This document shows, one piece after another, positions 1 through 10,944 of a stretch of DNA of 64,000 nucleotides. Origin of the DNA: Chitinophagaceae bacterium. Lineage in GTDB: Bacteria; Bacteroidota; Bacteroidia; Chitinophagales; Chitinophagaceae. The position numbers and the translations under genes are program-made. The notes beneath the pieces are model-generated. The model worked only from the letters and a program-made list of their open reading frames with translations, was not told where the DNA came from and did not search any database. The stretch covers positions 16,925 to 80,924 of the forward strand of contig JAEUVO010000015.1 of the NCBI GenBank assembly GCA_016786885.1, read 5' to 3'. Numbering within the stretch: the first letter of the stretch is position 1; each line of letters opens with the position of its first letter.

Positions 1-1551
1 GCCGCGAAGATCGCCGGTAGTATTGCTTTGCTGGTTAAGTGTATCTTTTCTGAATAAAGATCCGTTTGGATTATAAAAGCTGTTGACAGATGAAAGACTG
101 CCGTCTCCCTCACTTTCATTTAATGTAGTTTGTAACGAGAGAGAAAATGTTCTCCCTTTGCGGGCAAATTTCTTCCGCCAGATTATATCATTTCGAAAAT
201 TATATCCTTCGCTGCCAGAACGGTTATTGCTAAACCCTTCGTTTATCAGTGATCGTTGCTCAGATAAAGTCTGGTAATCACTCAGAGACCTGTTATTTGT
301 TTTCTGGTAACTAAAAGAAGGGTTAATACGGATGGAATTCATCGAGTCCACCTGGTACAGCATGTTCAGGTTAAAACGGTGCGAATTATTAAGATTATCC
401 GCATAGGTATTCACATTATAATAAGAAGTGTCGGGCAGAACATATTGCCGCTGAATATGGCTCTCTGTATTAGGGTTATACCTGTTGTAAAAATAATTGC
501 TTTGAAAATCAAGCTTATTCCCAATAATATTATTATAGTTCAATCCGCCACCCCATGCTGTATTAATACCACTGTTCCGGTTGCCCCCGTTTATTCCCAT
601 GGCCGATGCCTCCTGGCTGGAAATATTGATATTAATATTCCCCCCTCCGCCACCCCGCTGCATACGGGCCATTTCGCCGGTAAAGTTCAGAATATCCATA
701 AAAGAAAAACCTTCTGCATTGGTGTTATTGCCCATTCCGATAGCAGAAAATTGTCTTGCTCCCTTGAATGAGTTGACATTAAATTTTCCTTCATACCGCT
801 CTTTATTACCTGCTCCGGCATTCACCTTGCCAAACATTCCCTTCTTTTTATCTTTTTTCAGCTTCAGGTTGATGGTTTTTTCATAATTACCATCTTCAAA
901 TCCTGTCAGCTGCGCCTGGTCGCTTTGTTTATCATACACCTGTACTTTATCTACGGCATCAGCCGGTAAATTCTTTGTGGCAATCTTGGGATCGTTACCA
1001 AAAAACTCTTTCCCGTCCACCAGCACCTTACTTACAGTTTCGCCCTGTGCTTTGATGGTACCATCCTTCTCCACTTTTACACCAGGAAGTTTTTTCAGGA
1101 GTTGTTCTACATTAGCATTGGGCTGCGTTTTAAATGATCCGGCATTATACTGGATAGTGTCGTTGATCAGGGTGACAGGTGGTGCTTCATTGGCCAGCAC
1201 CACTTCTTCCAGCACTTTGGTTTTATCATTTATTACCACATTTCCCAGGTCTGCATTTTTATTAGCCTCAGATATAGAGAAATATTTGTTGCTGTTGTGA
1301 TAACTGACATGGGTGATAAGCAGGCGGTAATCACCATTAGCAAGCCCCTTTAACTCGAAGCGTCCATCACTGCCAGTCATGGTAAATGTTACCAAAGAGG
1401 AATCTTTTCTTTCCAGTACGGTAACTGTGGCTGCAGAAACAGCTAGTTTACTGATAGTATCATAAGCTACTCCTTTTACAGAACCATTTTTCTGGGCTAA
1501 CAAAGCAGTAGTAATACAAGTGGCAAGAAGTAGAAAGTAAAAATATCTCAT
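1..1551 (-). CDS. Outer-membrane beta-barrel protein with carboxypeptidase-regulatory-like N-terminus (3' part cut off by the window edge)
   Basis: The first 517 residues are visible; the rest lies outside the window. The ATG at 1551 opens a signal peptide (MRYFYFLLLATCITTALLAQ). A CarboxypepD_reg-like domain follows at about residues 22-110 and a TonB-receptor plug-like region at about 130-250, containing [25 protein letters not shown] sequence. After that comes the start of a beta-barrel rich in Asn, Ser and aromatic residues. It is a clear paralogue of the protein at 2681-5572, with nearly identical plug motifs. No SusD-type partner is visible, so I call it a member of the outer-membrane beta-barrel family and not a SusC transporter. 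It would sit in the outer membrane; its substrate is unknown. Confidence 0.85.
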   Translation of the reverse strand, partial: MRYFYFLLLATCITTALLAQKNGSVKGVAYDTISKLAVSAATVTVLERKDSSLVTFTMTGSDGRFELKGLANGDYRLLITHVSYHNSNKYFSISEANKNADLGNVVINDKTKVLEEVVLANEAPPVTLINDTIQYNAGSFKTQPNANVEQLLKKLPGVKVEKDGTIKAQGETVSKVLVDGKEFFGNDPKIATKNLPADAVDKVQVYDKQSDQAQLTGFEDGNYEKTINLKLKKDKKKGMFGKVNAGAGNKERYEGKFNVNSFKGARQFSAIGMGNNTNAEGFSFMDILNFTGEMARMQRGGGGGNININISSQEASAMGINGGNRNSGINTAWGGGLNYNNIIGNKLDFQSNYFYNRYNPNTESHIQRQYVLPDTSYYNVNTYADNLNNSHRFNLNMLYQVDSMNSIRINPSFSYQKTNNRSLSDYQTLSEQRSLINEGFSNNRSGSEGYNFRNDIIWRKKFARKGRTFSLSLQTTLNESEGDGSLSSVNSFYNPNGSLFRKDTLNQQSNTTGDLRG

Positions 1552-1737
1552 AGCTAACCTGGTTTCGGTTACGAAAATATTCTTACCCCACCGTAATAGT
1601 GGTTAAAAGGGCTTGGTTTAATGTTAATGAAGGTTAATATTTAGAGACTGGTTAATTAGTTTATTGGGAAATCAGGTCTTAAGCTGGAAGAGTCTGACAA
1701 ATTTGAATACCCTCTATTTAATTATTTACTCAAATAA

Positions 1738-2328
1738 CTACTCCTCCAGCTTTCCCCTCTCTGCATCCTCCCTTTCTCTGTCGTATACCAGTATCTTTAT
1801 TTTCCACTCCATGGGAGCCTGGTATTGCAGCAATAACTCCACTTTTAGTTTCTTAGCAGTCTCATCAACGGGGTCTAAAGAAAAAAGAATGGAAGTAAAT
1901 TTCATTTCTTCCAATGGTGATTTATATTCTGCTTTCAGGCGGGAGCTTTTTTGGCCAACACTTACAGAAAGATTGTTGATCTGGTTGTAGAATGACCTGA
2001 ATTTCTTTTTTGCCTCCTCAAAGTCTTCGGTAGTCATCATCAATGCCTGCCAGCTTACCACTCCTTCTCTTTTGGCAGAATAGCGGGTTACAAAAGTTTC
2101 TTCAGCACCATTTACTTTAAAATTGCAAAAATAATCGGTTGATTGCTCATTAAGCATTTTCACTTCGCCCATCAGGTTGATAAACCGGTTCGGGTAATCT
2201 TCAATCACTTTTTTTATATCACTTCCTACACCATTACTGACAATAGGAAGTTTTATCTGTGCATCAGCGGGACTAAAAAGTAAAAATGAAATAGTAAGAA
2301 GGACAAGTGTTTTTACTGATTTTTTCAT
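1738..2328 (-). CDS. Secreted protein of unknown function
   Basis: I do not recognise the family. The chosen ATG at 2328 gives 196 residues starting with a clean signal peptide (MKKSVKTLVLLTISFLLFSPADAQ); an in-frame ATG 36 nt further upstream would put unlikely residues before it. The mature part is soluble-looking and alternates charged and hydrophobic residues, with a very charged C-terminus (REREDAERGKLEE). It lies between the two outer-membrane paralogues on the same strand, so it may be a periplasmic partner of that locus, but only position supports this. Confidence 0.7.
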   Translation of the reverse strand: MKKSVKTLVLLTISFLLFSPADAQIKLPIVSNGVGSDIKKVIEDYPNRFINLMGEVKMLNEQSTDYFCNFKVNGAEETFVTRYSAKREGVVSWQALMMTTEDFEEAKKKFRSFYNQINNLSVSVGQKSSRLKAEYKSPLEEMKFTSILFSLDPVDETAKKLKVELLLQYQAPMEWKIKILVYDREREDAERGKLEE

Positions 2329-2438
2329 GTGTACCGGATTTAACGGGGTTGTAACATAGCCCAATATTATTAAAATTTAATTTTATTGCATACTTTTAAT
2401 AGCAATTCAATCGTTAACCCTTAGTAAAATATCCTGGT

Positions 2439-2597
2439 ATGAAGAACAGACACCTTGTACACCATCATGAATCAGCGAAAATCTATCGCCATTATTACAA
2501 ACCTTCTTTGAATGTCATCCGTTTACTGAAAGCAGTTTTAGCTGTTTTCATTTCCGGTTCATCAGCGGCAGCGGCCAATCACTACAGAAGGCATTAA
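2439..2597 (+). CDS. Possible 52-residue small protein
   Basis: An ATG at 2439 opens 52 codons ending in TAA at 2595-2597. The product is strongly basic at the N-terminus with a His run (LVHHHESAKIYRHYYK), then a short hydrophobic segment at about residues 28-40 (LLKAVLAVFISGSS) and an Ala run. It sits alone in a 352-bp gap between two minus-strand genes. A hairpin with a five-T tail begins 30 nt after the stop in the plus direction, which favours a real short transcript. No homologue is recognised and no convincing ribosome-binding site is seen, so it could equally be a small RNA. Confidence 0.35.
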   Translation: MKNRHLVHHHESAKIYRHYYKPSLNVIRLLKAVLAVFISGSSAAAANHYRRH

Positions 2598-2626
2598 ATT
2601 TTTTCTCTACTAACCCTTACTATACT

Positions 2627-2658
2627 AAAAGGGGCTCACATAAGTGACGCCCCTTTTT
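2627..2658 (+). terminator. Rho-independent terminator (plus strand, perhaps bidirectional)
   Basis: Arms AAAAGGGGC (2627-2635) and GCCCCTTTT (2649-2657) pair perfectly around a 13-nt loop, and the right arm runs into a T tract. It follows the small plus-strand ORF and also lies just past the 3' end of the minus-strand gene that stops at 2681. Confidence 0.65.
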
Positions 2659-2680
2659 ATATTTGAAAAGTATAGCCCGT

Positions 2681-5572
2681 TTAGTTCACTCTTACATCCC
2701 GCATTTCCCTCTGCATAAAGCGGGGCATTCCCGGCATACCCTGTGGCTGTTGCTGGTTTTTACCCCCCATCCTGTTCAGGCTGAAGAGGAAGCTGACCAT
2801 AAAATATCTTTTCAGTACCATGCTCCTGGTATCCTGAATGTAGTTGTCGCCAGTGTTGCGGGTGATACTCTGGTTCTGGTTCAATATGTCATTAACAGAG
2901 AATTTTAACTCGCCGTTTTTATTCTTAAACAATTGTTTGCTGAAGCTGGCATTCCACAATGGGATATTTTGATTAAACCCTTCGGCACGGCCTGTGTTGA
3001 TCAGGTAATCAAAATTGGTTGACAGAATAAAATTCTTCGGGAAGGTATACGCCACATCCCCTGAATATGTTTGTGTGAAATAATCTTCATTCAGTTGGGT
3101 ATTGATAGTATATTTTACATTGTTGTAAGCCAAATTTGCTTTAACACCAAAATCAATTTTTTCTTTATTGATATTTATTCCGGCCCCCTGAGATATTGTA
3201 ATTGTCTTTGTAAGATTCTTTTGCAGGTTTACCAGGCTCACATCTTTCAGGTATGACATGTTGTTAGTGAAATTCAGGCTGGACCCTTTAAGCTTTACAT
3301 TTTTAAATGGAAGACCAAGGGTAAAGAAAGAAAATGCCCTGAAATATCCGTCTACGTTTTGGTAGGTTGTACGCTGCACAGGTCCGTTTGTAGTAATGCT
3401 GTTTACGATCTTATTCTGCGTGGTGCTGATATTAATATTGGCTGCTATAAATTTAAAAGTAAGAACATTGAACGTATTGAACCCGATATTAAAATTGTGG
3501 TTGAACTCCTGTTTCAGGTTAGGATTACCGATTTTTATATTCAGCGTATCTGTTACATCCGGCACATTCTGCAATTGAGAAACTGAGGGCTGATTGGTTC
3601 TTCCGTTATAAAAGATCCGCAGGTTCTTACTCCTTGCCGGGGTAAAATTGAAATTCGCTGTTGGAAAAAGATTGGTGAAGCTTTGCCGTGTTATTGAGTC
3701 CTTGCCTGTAGCTGCCTGGTAACTCTGGCTTTCCAGCTCAGAACGTTGTACACCTAAGCCAAACTGGTAATTATATTTCTTTTCCTGCACACGGAAATTA
3801 GCCCCGAAGCGGTGCGCCTCAAAGGTATTTTTAAAATCATTTGTCTGCAGCAGGTTTGGGTTGTCATATTTACCGGACGTACCATTATAGTTATATGTTT
3901 CCCTTTTTGATTCGCTCAGGTTATTGGTATAGGCGTAGTTAAACTCCAATAATTTATTCAAGCCGAATGGTTCTGTATAGGAAGTGCTGATCACATTATT
4001 ATTCGTCTCTGTTTTTTGTTTGTAGTTCTGGTTTTGTGAAAATGATGCCAGTACCGTTCCGGCATCGTTGTAAAACGTATTGTTAGAAATTGTCAGCCCG
4101 TCGCTCTGGCTGTTACCTGTAGTATTGTTCCATCCCAGTGTTAATGTTCTTCCTGTTTTTCCAAATTTGTGACGGAATAAAACATTATTACCAAAATTTA
4201 ATCCGTTGCGGGTATTTGTATTCTTTGAATTACCGACAATGGCCATATATTGCTTCAATGGTGTGATAGAATTGGTAAATGAGCTGTCTATACTATAATT
4301 ATCTGAATGCTGTAACGTAAGTGAGGGTGTGTACAGGATCGAATTCATGGAGTCGATCTGGTATTCAAACCGGAGATTGAATCTATGATTCTGATTCAGG
4401 TTATCTGACATAGATGTTCTTGACAGGTTAGCGGTGGAATCATTTGCAAAAAATGTTTGACGAAAAGTACTTTGCTCCTGTCGTGGTCTTGAATCGGAAA
4501 AGAAATAACTGCCTGTTACTTTTATCTTACTTCCCCATTCATCTGAGTAGTTCAATCCTGCTGAAGTTGACCTGATGATACCGGTAGTTCCTGTACCTCC
4601 AAACATACCACCGAAACCTCCACCACCTCTTCCCCCAACTACCTGCATGCCACCACCACCAAAATTTCCACCACCTCCTCCTCCACTAAAACCACCCATT
4701 GAACTGATGATATCAGAAAAAGAAAATCCTTGTTTATTAATGTTATTACTATTGAACAATAGAGAGATCCGCTGGCTGCCGGTAAATTTATTGATGCTCA
4801 GGTTTCCTTCATAACGGCCCTGGTCACCATGTGCAGCCAATACCCTTCCAAAGTATCCTTTGTTGCGGTCTTTTTTCAGTTTGATATTAATGGTCTTGCT
4901 GCGGCTGCCATCATCAATGTTGGTAAACTTGGCCTGGTCGCTCATATCATCAAACACCTGCACACTTTCTACCATGTCTGCGGTTAAATTTTTGGTAGCC
5001 AGTTTAGGGTCGGTTCCAAAAAACTCTTTTCCGTCCACTAATATTTTTTGCACCTGCTCGCCTTGTGCCTTCACCGTTCCTTCTTTATCTACTTCCATAC
5101 CCGGTATTTTCTTCAGCAGATCTTCTACTGTAGCATTCGGCTGGGTTTTAAAACCACTGGTATTGAACTGCACCGTATCATTCTTTACCTGTATGGGAGA
5201 TTCAGAACTGATCGTTACTCCTTCGAGGAGCTTATAATCTTTTTGAACAAGGAGGTTTCCCAGGTCAATTGCTTTATTTGCATCTGTAATAGAAATCCGT
5301 TGTTTGATCTCAGTATATCCTTTACTGGAAATGATAAGACGGTAGTCACCGGCTGCCAGCCCTTTTACTTCAAAAACACCTTGCTTATTTGATAAGGTAA
5401 AAGTGACGAGAGAAGAATCTTTCGCATGCAATACCGAAACGGTGGCGTCGGCAATATTCATTTTGGCAGTGGTGTCCACCAGTTTGCCTTTTATGCTGCC
5501 ATCAGTTTTTTGCGCCTGTACATTTGCCAGGAAGGCAATCAGTAAAAGGGATAAGGTAAAAATCTTCTTCAT
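2681..5572 (-). CDS. Outer-membrane beta-barrel protein with carboxypeptidase-regulatory-like N-terminus
   Basis: 963 residues from the ATG at 5572, which directly opens a signal peptide ([20 protein letters not shown]); the open frame extends upstream without a plausible start. Order: CarboxypepD_reg-like domain (about 22-105), plug region with [20 protein letters not shown] (about 165-190), a glycine-rich stretch at about 290-335 with long GGGG runs, then a large Asn/Ser/Tyr-rich barrel to the end. It is paralogous to the gene at 1-1551. Family members are outer-membrane proteins of unknown substrate. A possible promoter has a TATTTTCG element about 30 nt upstream of the start, and similar sequence precedes the paralogue. 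Confidence 0.88.
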   Translation of the reverse strand: MKKIFTLSLLLIAFLANVQAQKTDGSIKGKLVDTTAKMNIADATVSVLHAKDSSLVTFTLSNKQGVFEVKGLAAGDYRLIISSKGYTEIKQRISITDANKAIDLGNLLVQKDYKLLEGVTISSESPIQVKNDTVQFNTSGFKTQPNATVEDLLKKIPGMEVDKEGTVKAQGEQVQKILVDGKEFFGTDPKLATKNLTADMVESVQVFDDMSDQAKFTNIDDGSRSKTINIKLKKDRNKGYFGRVLAAHGDQGRYEGNLSINKFTGSQRISLLFNSNNINKQGFSFSDIISSMGGFSGGGGGGNFGGGGMQVVGGRGGGGFGGMFGGTGTTGIIRSTSAGLNYSDEWGSKIKVTGSYFFSDSRPRQEQSTFRQTFFANDSTANLSRTSMSDNLNQNHRFNLRFEYQIDSMNSILYTPSLTLQHSDNYSIDSSFTNSITPLKQYMAIVGNSKNTNTRNGLNFGNNVLFRHKFGKTGRTLTLGWNNTTGNSQSDGLTISNNTFYNDAGTVLASFSQNQNYKQKTETNNNVISTSYTEPFGLNKLLEFNYAYTNNLSESKRETYNYNGTSGKYDNPNLLQTNDFKNTFEAHRFGANFRVQEKKYNYQFGLGVQRSELESQSYQAATGKDSITRQSFTNLFPTANFNFTPARSKNLRIFYNGRTNQPSVSQLQNVPDVTDTLNIKIGNPNLKQEFNHNFNIGFNTFNVLTFKFIAANINISTTQNKIVNSITTNGPVQRTTYQNVDGYFRAFSFFTLGLPFKNVKLKGSSLNFTNNMSYLKDVSLVNLQKNLTKTITISQGAGININKEKIDFGVKANLAYNNVKYTINTQLNEDYFTQTYSGDVAYTFPKNFILSTNFDYLINTGRAEGFNQNIPLWNASFSKQLFKNKNGELKFSVNDILNQNQSITRNTGDNYIQDTRSMVLKRYFMVSFLFSLNRMGGKNQQQPQGMPGMPRFMQREMRDVRVN

Positions 5573-5684
5573 AATCAGTGAAATAAGTGTACGAAAATAG
5601 ACGTAAAGGGCTGAAACAACCTTCGGGAAGTTGGTCTTTTTGGCAAAAAGAGGGATAAACAGGCCGATTTTACCGATGAATGGG

Positions 5685-8600
5685 CTAGCTAAATAGGTAT
5701 TCCACATCCTCCCTCGTCAGTGTCTTCACAAAAGAAGCATCATCTGAGATGATATCTTTGGCCAGGGCCCTTTTCTTTTCCTGCAGCTGCAGTATTTTAT
5801 CTTCGATGGTGTCTTTACAGATCATGCGATAAGCAAAAATGTTCTTGGTTTGCCCGATACGGTGTGTACGGTCAATGGCCTGTTGCTCTACGGCGGGATT
5901 CCACCAGGGGTCTACAATGTATACGTAGTCGGCAGCGGTAAGGTTCAAGCCCACACCACCGGCTTTCAATGAAATTAAAAACACCCTTACCTCGTCATTA
6001 TTTTGAAAACTTTGAATGGCTTTTTCCCTGTCAGGTGCTGAAGTGCTGCCATCAAAGTATTCATATTTAATACCCAGTTCTTCCAGCTTGGCTCTTATTA
6101 ATGCCAGCATTCCCAAAAACTGTGAAAATATCAGCGCCTTATGGTTTCCCATATCTTCACTTAGCTCTCTTGCCAGCTCATCCAGCTTGATAGAATGATT
6201 GTCAAATTTTTCCTGCTCATTCAATATCGCCGGCGAATCACATATCTGGCGCAGCTTCATCAGGCCCTGCAAGATGGTCAACTGTGATTTTTGTATTCCC
6301 TGCGTTTCAATTGTACCTAATATCTGGTTACGGAAATCATTGCGATATGCATCATAAATGCTGCGCTGTTCATCCTCCATTTCACAAAACAGTATCATCT
6401 CCTGTTTCTCAGGAAGATCTTTCGCCACCTGCTCCTTTGTGCGGCGAAGTATGAACGGATATAAAATTTTACGCAGGTGGTCTTTACGGTCCTGTTCACC
6501 AAACTTATCAATCGGGATGGCAAACTCCTGCCGGAAAAACTCCATAGTGCCCAGCATCCCGGGGTTCAAAAAATTCATCTGGGCAAAAATGTCAAATGTA
6601 TTATTCTGCAACGGTGTACCGCTCATGCACAAGCGGTGTTTTGCATTAAGCAGGCAAGCGGCTTTGGTAACTTTACTCGAAGGATTTTTGATGGCTTGTG
6701 ATTCATCCAGTATCACATAATCAAAATCCACACTCATCAGTAATTTGATATCACTCCTCAGCGTACCGTAAGTGGTGATCGTTACATCATGATCAATGAG
6801 CTCTTCTTTCACCCTTGTTCTCGTAGCGCCGTGATGGATGCGGTAAGTGAGCTTAGGTGTGAATTTTTTGATCTCATTTTCCCAGTTATAAATAAGTGTG
6901 GTAGGGCAAACAACTAATGCTTTGAGTTTACCCTGCTCATTCTTAAAATATTCTATAAAGGAAAGGGCCTGCACTGTTTTACCCAAACCCATATCATCTG
7001 CCAGGATGCCTCCCCACTTAATATCTTTCAGGTAATTGAGCCATTGATATCCTGCCACCTGGTAAGGCCGCAGTATCATTTTCAAATTATATGATGGCTC
7101 AATTTCTTTTATCTTATTGAATTCCCGCAGCTTTTCATATTTCTCTTCCAGCTGCACTACCAGTTCTTCTTCATCCCTTGTTTCATACAACTCATCTACT
7201 ACACTTAAATGATAGCGGGATAATTTTAAAGAATCAGTTTTCCCTTCACCCACCCTGAAAAGGAGTGAATATTTTTTCAGCCATTCTTCGGGGAGTATCC
7301 CGAGTGTCCCATCATTCAGGTGTACAAATTGTTGCTTGTTCGCCAACGCTCTTTTTACCTCCGCCACGGTTACCCGCTGATCGCCGAATACAATATCCAC
7401 TTTAGCGTCGAACCAATCGGTATTACTGCTGATGAAAATCTTTGTTTGCGGTTTGGCTGTATTGAACCTGAAATTCTTCAGTGCTTCAAATCCAAATACC
7501 GGTGTTTTATTATCCTTCATCGCATCTACAAACAGGAAGAACCAGTTATTCTTTAATACATCTGTTCCTTTCAATGCCAGCGTGGCAGAATCTTCATTGT
7601 ATACGAAATTGGAATGCAGGTTCTGTAACTTCTGAATAAACTCGTTTTCTTTTTCCCTGTTGCGATGCACCACCAATACTTTATCCCCCTGTGGCACTAT
7701 TACTTCGTCTCTGTCCTTTGCTTTTGTTTCATATCCTTTGTAAGAAAAAGATGGCTGGAAAACAAGGTATTCTCCCTTTTCCATCAAAAACAATTTTACT
7801 TCCGGGTTGCCGTCTTTTATTTCCTGTACTAATGATTTATCAAAATCTACCTTGTGCTCTCGTGCCAGTGGCATGATAAATTTGTTCAGCGTATCTGTCC
7901 ATTCTTCAGCAGATACTGTCATCTTCCCTGTAGGTAAAAACTTCTCCACCAGGTGAATCACTTCATTGTTTTTCCAGAGATGTGCCTGGTTGTTATACAA
8001 AAAGAAGAGCGGCGTTTCGCCTTCATTATCTGCCAGGTCAAATTCCAGCGGCCCGGCTTTTACACGGCACTGTATGGTATAATGTGCCCCGATAGTTACC
8101 GGGGTCTTTATTATAAAATGCGGCCTTGCTTCCTCTGCCTGTAATTGTAACGGTTCAATATTATTTGTCTTAAAGGCTTTTGCGTCGGGTAGTAAAAAAA
8201 CAAACGGGTTACCGGCAGAATCGGTAAATATTTTTTTAAGTTTTGGTAATAAATATTCTGCCATCAGTTCTTTTGTCTCATCCGGCAGATCATCTTCTTC
8301 CTGGTGAATGATATTTTCCCAAATACCTGAGAACGGGGAATTGCGACTTACATACTTATTTATCTCCGCATCCTGCAGCTTTCTCAGTAAAGTAAGTAAT
8401 TCCTTATCACTTTCTGGTAATAGATCTGTGTTTACATAACGGCTTATATCCAGTTTTTCCACTTTGCCGGCAAACGCATCATTACTGTCATTTGCTTCAC
8501 CCATTACCACATCCACAGTGAACCGGGGGTAATTTTTCTTATTAAAATTAAAAACAGCACCCAGCCTTTGCGACGGTTTAACATCCGGCTCTTCTGCTAT

Positions 8601-9458
8601 AACAGGTTGTTCTATCTCTTTTTCCCTTTGCGGAATCAGCACAGGTTTTGTTGGTGCTGCTACCGGTGCAACTCTTTTGATGCTTGCATCGAGTACTCGT
8701 AAGAAAGGTTTACCGTCTTTATAGGCAAACTCAAATTTTCCTTTCAGATCATCATCCAGCGAATAACCATAGGCTTCCAGCAGTTTGTTTTTCTCTTTGT
8801 CCCAATTTCTTATGCTATCAAAGTAATTAGCGCCATGCGTATTAAGCAGCTGCAGAAGCACTATCATCTTTGGCAAACACAGCGGATGATTTTCATCTTC
8901 ATAATCGCAACTGGTATCAAAATTTTTTTCCTCGTTTTTCCGGATTATTACTTTATACGTTTGCCCGTTCAGTTTTACAGAAGCTTTTACTGTTTCATTT
9001 TCGGCATGTTCAATAGTTGCCTTATTGGTTCGCAAGAAAGTTTCTGCATCAATCAATGTTTCAGGAGAGCATAAAAGCCTTAATGTCTTTAAATCGATCG
9101 CTTTCATTTTCGCCACGGTGTGGCGCTGGTCATATTTTACATTATCGGCCTGCAGGTGGCCCCGGTCAATCATTTCCTGCAACTGAAACAATGCGGCAGC
9201 TTCATGACGGCAGATATCTCCCAGGTTATACGGGCAGGCACAACGTAACGAAGTTTCTTTGGGGTCTTTAAATTTTTGTATGTATACTTTGTAATAAGTA
9301 GAGTAGCTGTCATCCTTTACCCGGAACACTGCTGAACCAAACAGGTCGTCGTATTCCACCAACTCCACAAATCCTATCGTATGGATTTTTTTTCCTCTGC
9401 GGATCACTTCATCAGTTCCATGGGTATAAACGTACTTAATAAGGTGCGGTAAAGCCAT
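5685..9458 (-). CDS. SNF2-family DEAD/DEAH-like helicase with SWIM zinc finger
   Basis: 1257 residues. A SWIM zinc finger (CxC...Cx[14 protein letters not shown]) lies at about residues 72-86. A long middle region follows, then the SNF2 ATPase: Walker [10 protein letters not shown] near 820, motif II DESQ near 918, motif III SGTPLQN near 950 and motif [10 protein letters not shown] near 1199. SNF2 proteins use ATP to translocate on double-stranded DNA; bacterial members are often tied to transcription recycling or DNA repair, but the role of this subfamily is not settled. I chose the ATG at 9458 because the 20 residues before it are encoded by simple AT-rich sequence. Monocistronic. Confidence 0.92.
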   Translation of the reverse strand: MALPHLIKYVYTHGTDEVIRRGKKIHTIGFVELVEYDDLFGSAVFRVKDDSYSTYYKVYIQKFKDPKETSLRCACPYNLGDICRHEAAALFQLQEMIDRGHLQADNVKYDQRHTVAKMKAIDLKTLRLLCSPETLIDAETFLRTNKATIEHAENETVKASVKLNGQTYKVIIRKNEEKNFDTSCDYEDENHPLCLPKMIVLLQLLNTHGANYFDSIRNWDKEKNKLLEAYGYSLDDDLKGKFEFAYKDGKPFLRVLDASIKRVAPVAAPTKPVLIPQREKEIEQPVIAEEPDVKPSQRLGAVFNFNKKNYPRFTVDVVMGEANDSNDAFAGKVEKLDISRYVNTDLLPESDKELLTLLRKLQDAEINKYVSRNSPFSGIWENIIHQEEDDLPDETKELMAEYLLPKLKKIFTDSAGNPFVFLLPDAKAFKTNNIEPLQLQAEEARPHFIIKTPVTIGAHYTIQCRVKAGPLEFDLADNEGETPLFFLYNNQAHLWKNNEVIHLVEKFLPTGKMTVSAEEWTDTLNKFIMPLAREHKVDFDKSLVQEIKDGNPEVKLFLMEKGEYLVFQPSFSYKGYETKAKDRDEVIVPQGDKVLVVHRNREKENEFIQKLQNLHSNFVYNEDSATLALKGTDVLKNNWFFLFVDAMKDNKTPVFGFEALKNFRFNTAKPQTKIFISSNTDWFDAKVDIVFGDQRVTVAEVKRALANKQQFVHLNDGTLGILPEEWLKKYSLLFRVGEGKTDSLKLSRYHLSVVDELYETRDEEELVVQLEEKYEKLREFNKIKEIEPSYNLKMILRPYQVAGYQWLNYLKDIKWGGILADDMGLGKTVQALSFIEYFKNEQGKLKALVVCPTTLIYNWENEIKKFTPKLTYRIHHGATRTRVKEELIDHDVTITTYGTLRSDIKLLMSVDFDYVILDESQAIKNPSSKVTKAACLLNAKHRLCMSGTPLQNNTFDIFAQMNFLNPGMLGTMEFFRQEFAIPIDKFGEQDRKDHLRKILYPFILRRTKEQVAKDLPEKQEMILFCEMEDEQRSIYDAYRNDFRNQILGTIETQGIQKSQLTILQGLMKLRQICDSPAILNEQEKFDNHSIKLDELARELSEDMGNHKALIFSQFLGMLALIRAKLEELGIKYEYFDGSTSAPDREKAIQSFQNNDEVRVFLISLKAGGVGLNLTAADYVYIVDPWWNPAVEQQAIDRTHRIGQTKNIFAYRMICKDTIEDKILQLQEKKRALAKDIISDDASFVKTLTREDVEYLFS

Positions 9459-9460
9459 AT

Positions 9461-9498
9461 AAGAAATTCCAAATTTTGAATTCCCAGATTCCAGCAAT
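9461..9498 (-). repeat. Short GAATTT-type simple repeat upstream of the SNF2 gene
   Basis: Read on the minus strand, the leader holds three imperfect copies of GGAATT/GGAATC separated by CAAA or CTGG. This degenerate repeat puts an ATG-initiated in-frame extension in front of the helicase, which is why the upstream start was not chosen. Confidence 0.4.
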
Positions 9499-9632
9499 GA
9501 AAAAAGGGCAATCGGCAAATGTAAAAGAATGTGCAGCGGATTTCCTCGTAAAAGGCGATAAATAAAAAATATTTTTCATTCAGGAGAGGTGCGGAAAAAA
9601 TGAAGTATCTTAGAAGGTTTTTTTCGTCTTTC

Positions 9633-10358
9633 CTATTTTGCTTCTAACTTTCCATTACTGTAGACCGGCAACACATTTGCCACATCCGGAGTTAAACAGA
9701 ATTTGATATCCTCTATCAAGCCAAATCTTTCCACCAGGCGATGGTAGTGCGTCAGTTTTGGTGCAAATTCAATGAGTTTATTCTTATGTTTTGCATACAT
9801 CGTCTCAGCCATAAGTGAACTGTCGCAATGAATAGTAAATTCTTTTGCCAGGCGATTTATCACTGCGCCTGCAAATAAAGTGTCTTCCAGGTTAAAGCGA
9901 TCTTTCCAGCCAGCGCAACCCAGCACCACATTTTTTTTCTCTGCTGATAAAAAATCACATATCGCCGAAAGATTAGGAAAAGAACCAGAGATAATGGTAT
10001 CAGCATTTCTGTCCAATGCCATTTGCAGGAGTCTTGTTCCGTTGGTTGTGGTAAGTACCAGGGTTTTGTTTTCGATAAAATCTTTGGTGTATTCCAATGG
10101 AGAATTGCCGTGCTGCAATCCTTCAGCGATCATACCATCTCTTTCACCTGCCGCAATGCCATCAATATTCTTACTTATCTCAATGGCCTTGGGAACGGAA
10201 TCAACGGGTATGACACATTTTGCGCCATTGTACAAGGCGGATGCAATGGTGGAGGTGGCTCGAAACACATCGATAATAACAACAACACTGTTGCTCAGAT
10301 CATATAAGTGTAATAAGGCCGGGGATATGGATGTATGAAGGGTGGGCTTGTTGTTCAT
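9633..10358 (-). CDS. comB: Probable 2-phosphosulfolactate phosphatase
   Basis: 241 residues, normal for the ComB family. Conserved blocks are present in order: IDVFRATST (about 29-37), GERDG (71-75), GNSP (84-87), TTTNGT (103-108) and a GCAGW block near 150. ComB hydrolyses 2-phosphosulfolactate to sulfolactate with Mg2+, the second step of coenzyme M synthesis in methanogens. Many Bacteroidota carry comB without the rest of that pathway, and no comA or comC is visible here, so the physiological substrate is open; a link to sulfonate metabolism is inference. Neighbours run in the same direction but do not suggest a pathway. Confidence 0.85.
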   Translation of the reverse strand: MNNKPTLHTSISPALLHLYDLSNSVVVIIDVFRATSTIASALYNGAKCVIPVDSVPKAIEISKNIDGIAAGERDGMIAEGLQHGNSPLEYTKDFIENKTLVLTTTNGTRLLQMALDRNADTIISGSFPNLSAICDFLSAEKKNVVLGCAGWKDRFNLEDTLFAGAVINRLAKEFTIHCDSSLMAETMYAKHKNKLIEFAPKLTHYHRLVERFGLIEDIKFCLTPDVANVLPVYSNGKLEAK

Positions 10359-10403
10359 AATAGATTTGCAAAAGTAAGAAACGGCTGTTTACGTTGGCCT
10401 GAA

Positions 10404-10880
10404 TTACTTAATCAGCAATTTCCTCCATCGTTCGCTTTCTGCAAATTCTTTAATGGTCTTATTACGCTGCTCCAGTAACCGTTTCATGTATTTGGTAAGG
10501 TATAATGAATTAAACCATTCGCCGAATATGCCATAGGGTATTTCAAAATGTAACAGGTCGATCAGGATAGTACCGTTATCGCATGGCTTAAAATGATGCT
10601 CATGCTTCATCATTTTAAAGTCTCCCTGCACCTGCTCGTCAATAAACATCTCTCCTTTTTTCATTTCTGTTACTTTTACCCGGAGCAGTCTTTCTTTAAA
10701 AAAGTGCTTAGCCTTCCATGTCACGGTGTCTTCTTTTTCAATAAGCCCGAAACGGGTGCCGGCCACTGCTTCTTCCTTATGTGCAGCCATTGATTCTTTG
10801 TGAAGCCCGACATGACGGCTCAGGTCAAAAACCACCTGTGCGGGTGCAGCAATAAAAGTGGTAAGATGAATAGTTGGCAT
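10404..10880 (-). CDS. SRPBCC-family (START/Bet v1-like) ligand-binding protein
   Basis: 158 residues with the typical opening of a cyclase/dehydrase-like SRPBCC protein (TTFIAAPAQVVFDLSRHVGLH). Central strands follow, with KHEHHFKPCDNGTILIDLLHFEIPYG, then a C-terminal amphipathic helix (KRLLEQRNKTIKEFAES). The fold forms a hydrophobic cavity; the ligand cannot be read from sequence. No signal peptide, so cytoplasmic. It sits between gcvT and comB on the same strand with short gaps and could be co-transcribed with them. Confidence 0.75.
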   Translation of the reverse strand: MPTIHLTTFIAAPAQVVFDLSRHVGLHKESMAAHKEEAVAGTRFGLIEKEDTVTWKAKHFFKERLLRVKVTEMKKGEMFIDEQVQGDFKMMKHEHHFKPCDNGTILIDLLHFEIPYGIFGEWFNSLYLTKYMKRLLEQRNKTIKEFAESERWRKLLIK

Positions 10881-10944
10881 TGTTTACAAATTTGAGGTAT
10901 AACGCTCAGTTATTGCAAAAACCTGACCACAGCAATGTAATTTA

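Noticed and set aside
4575..4814. Proline-rich plus-strand ORF
   Set aside because: It is the antisense reading of the glycine-rich loop of the outer-membrane protein.
1..5572. SusC/SusD polysaccharide utilisation locus
   Set aside because: No SusD-like lipoprotein or clustered glycoside hydrolases accompany the barrels; the GH3 enzyme is 55 kb away.
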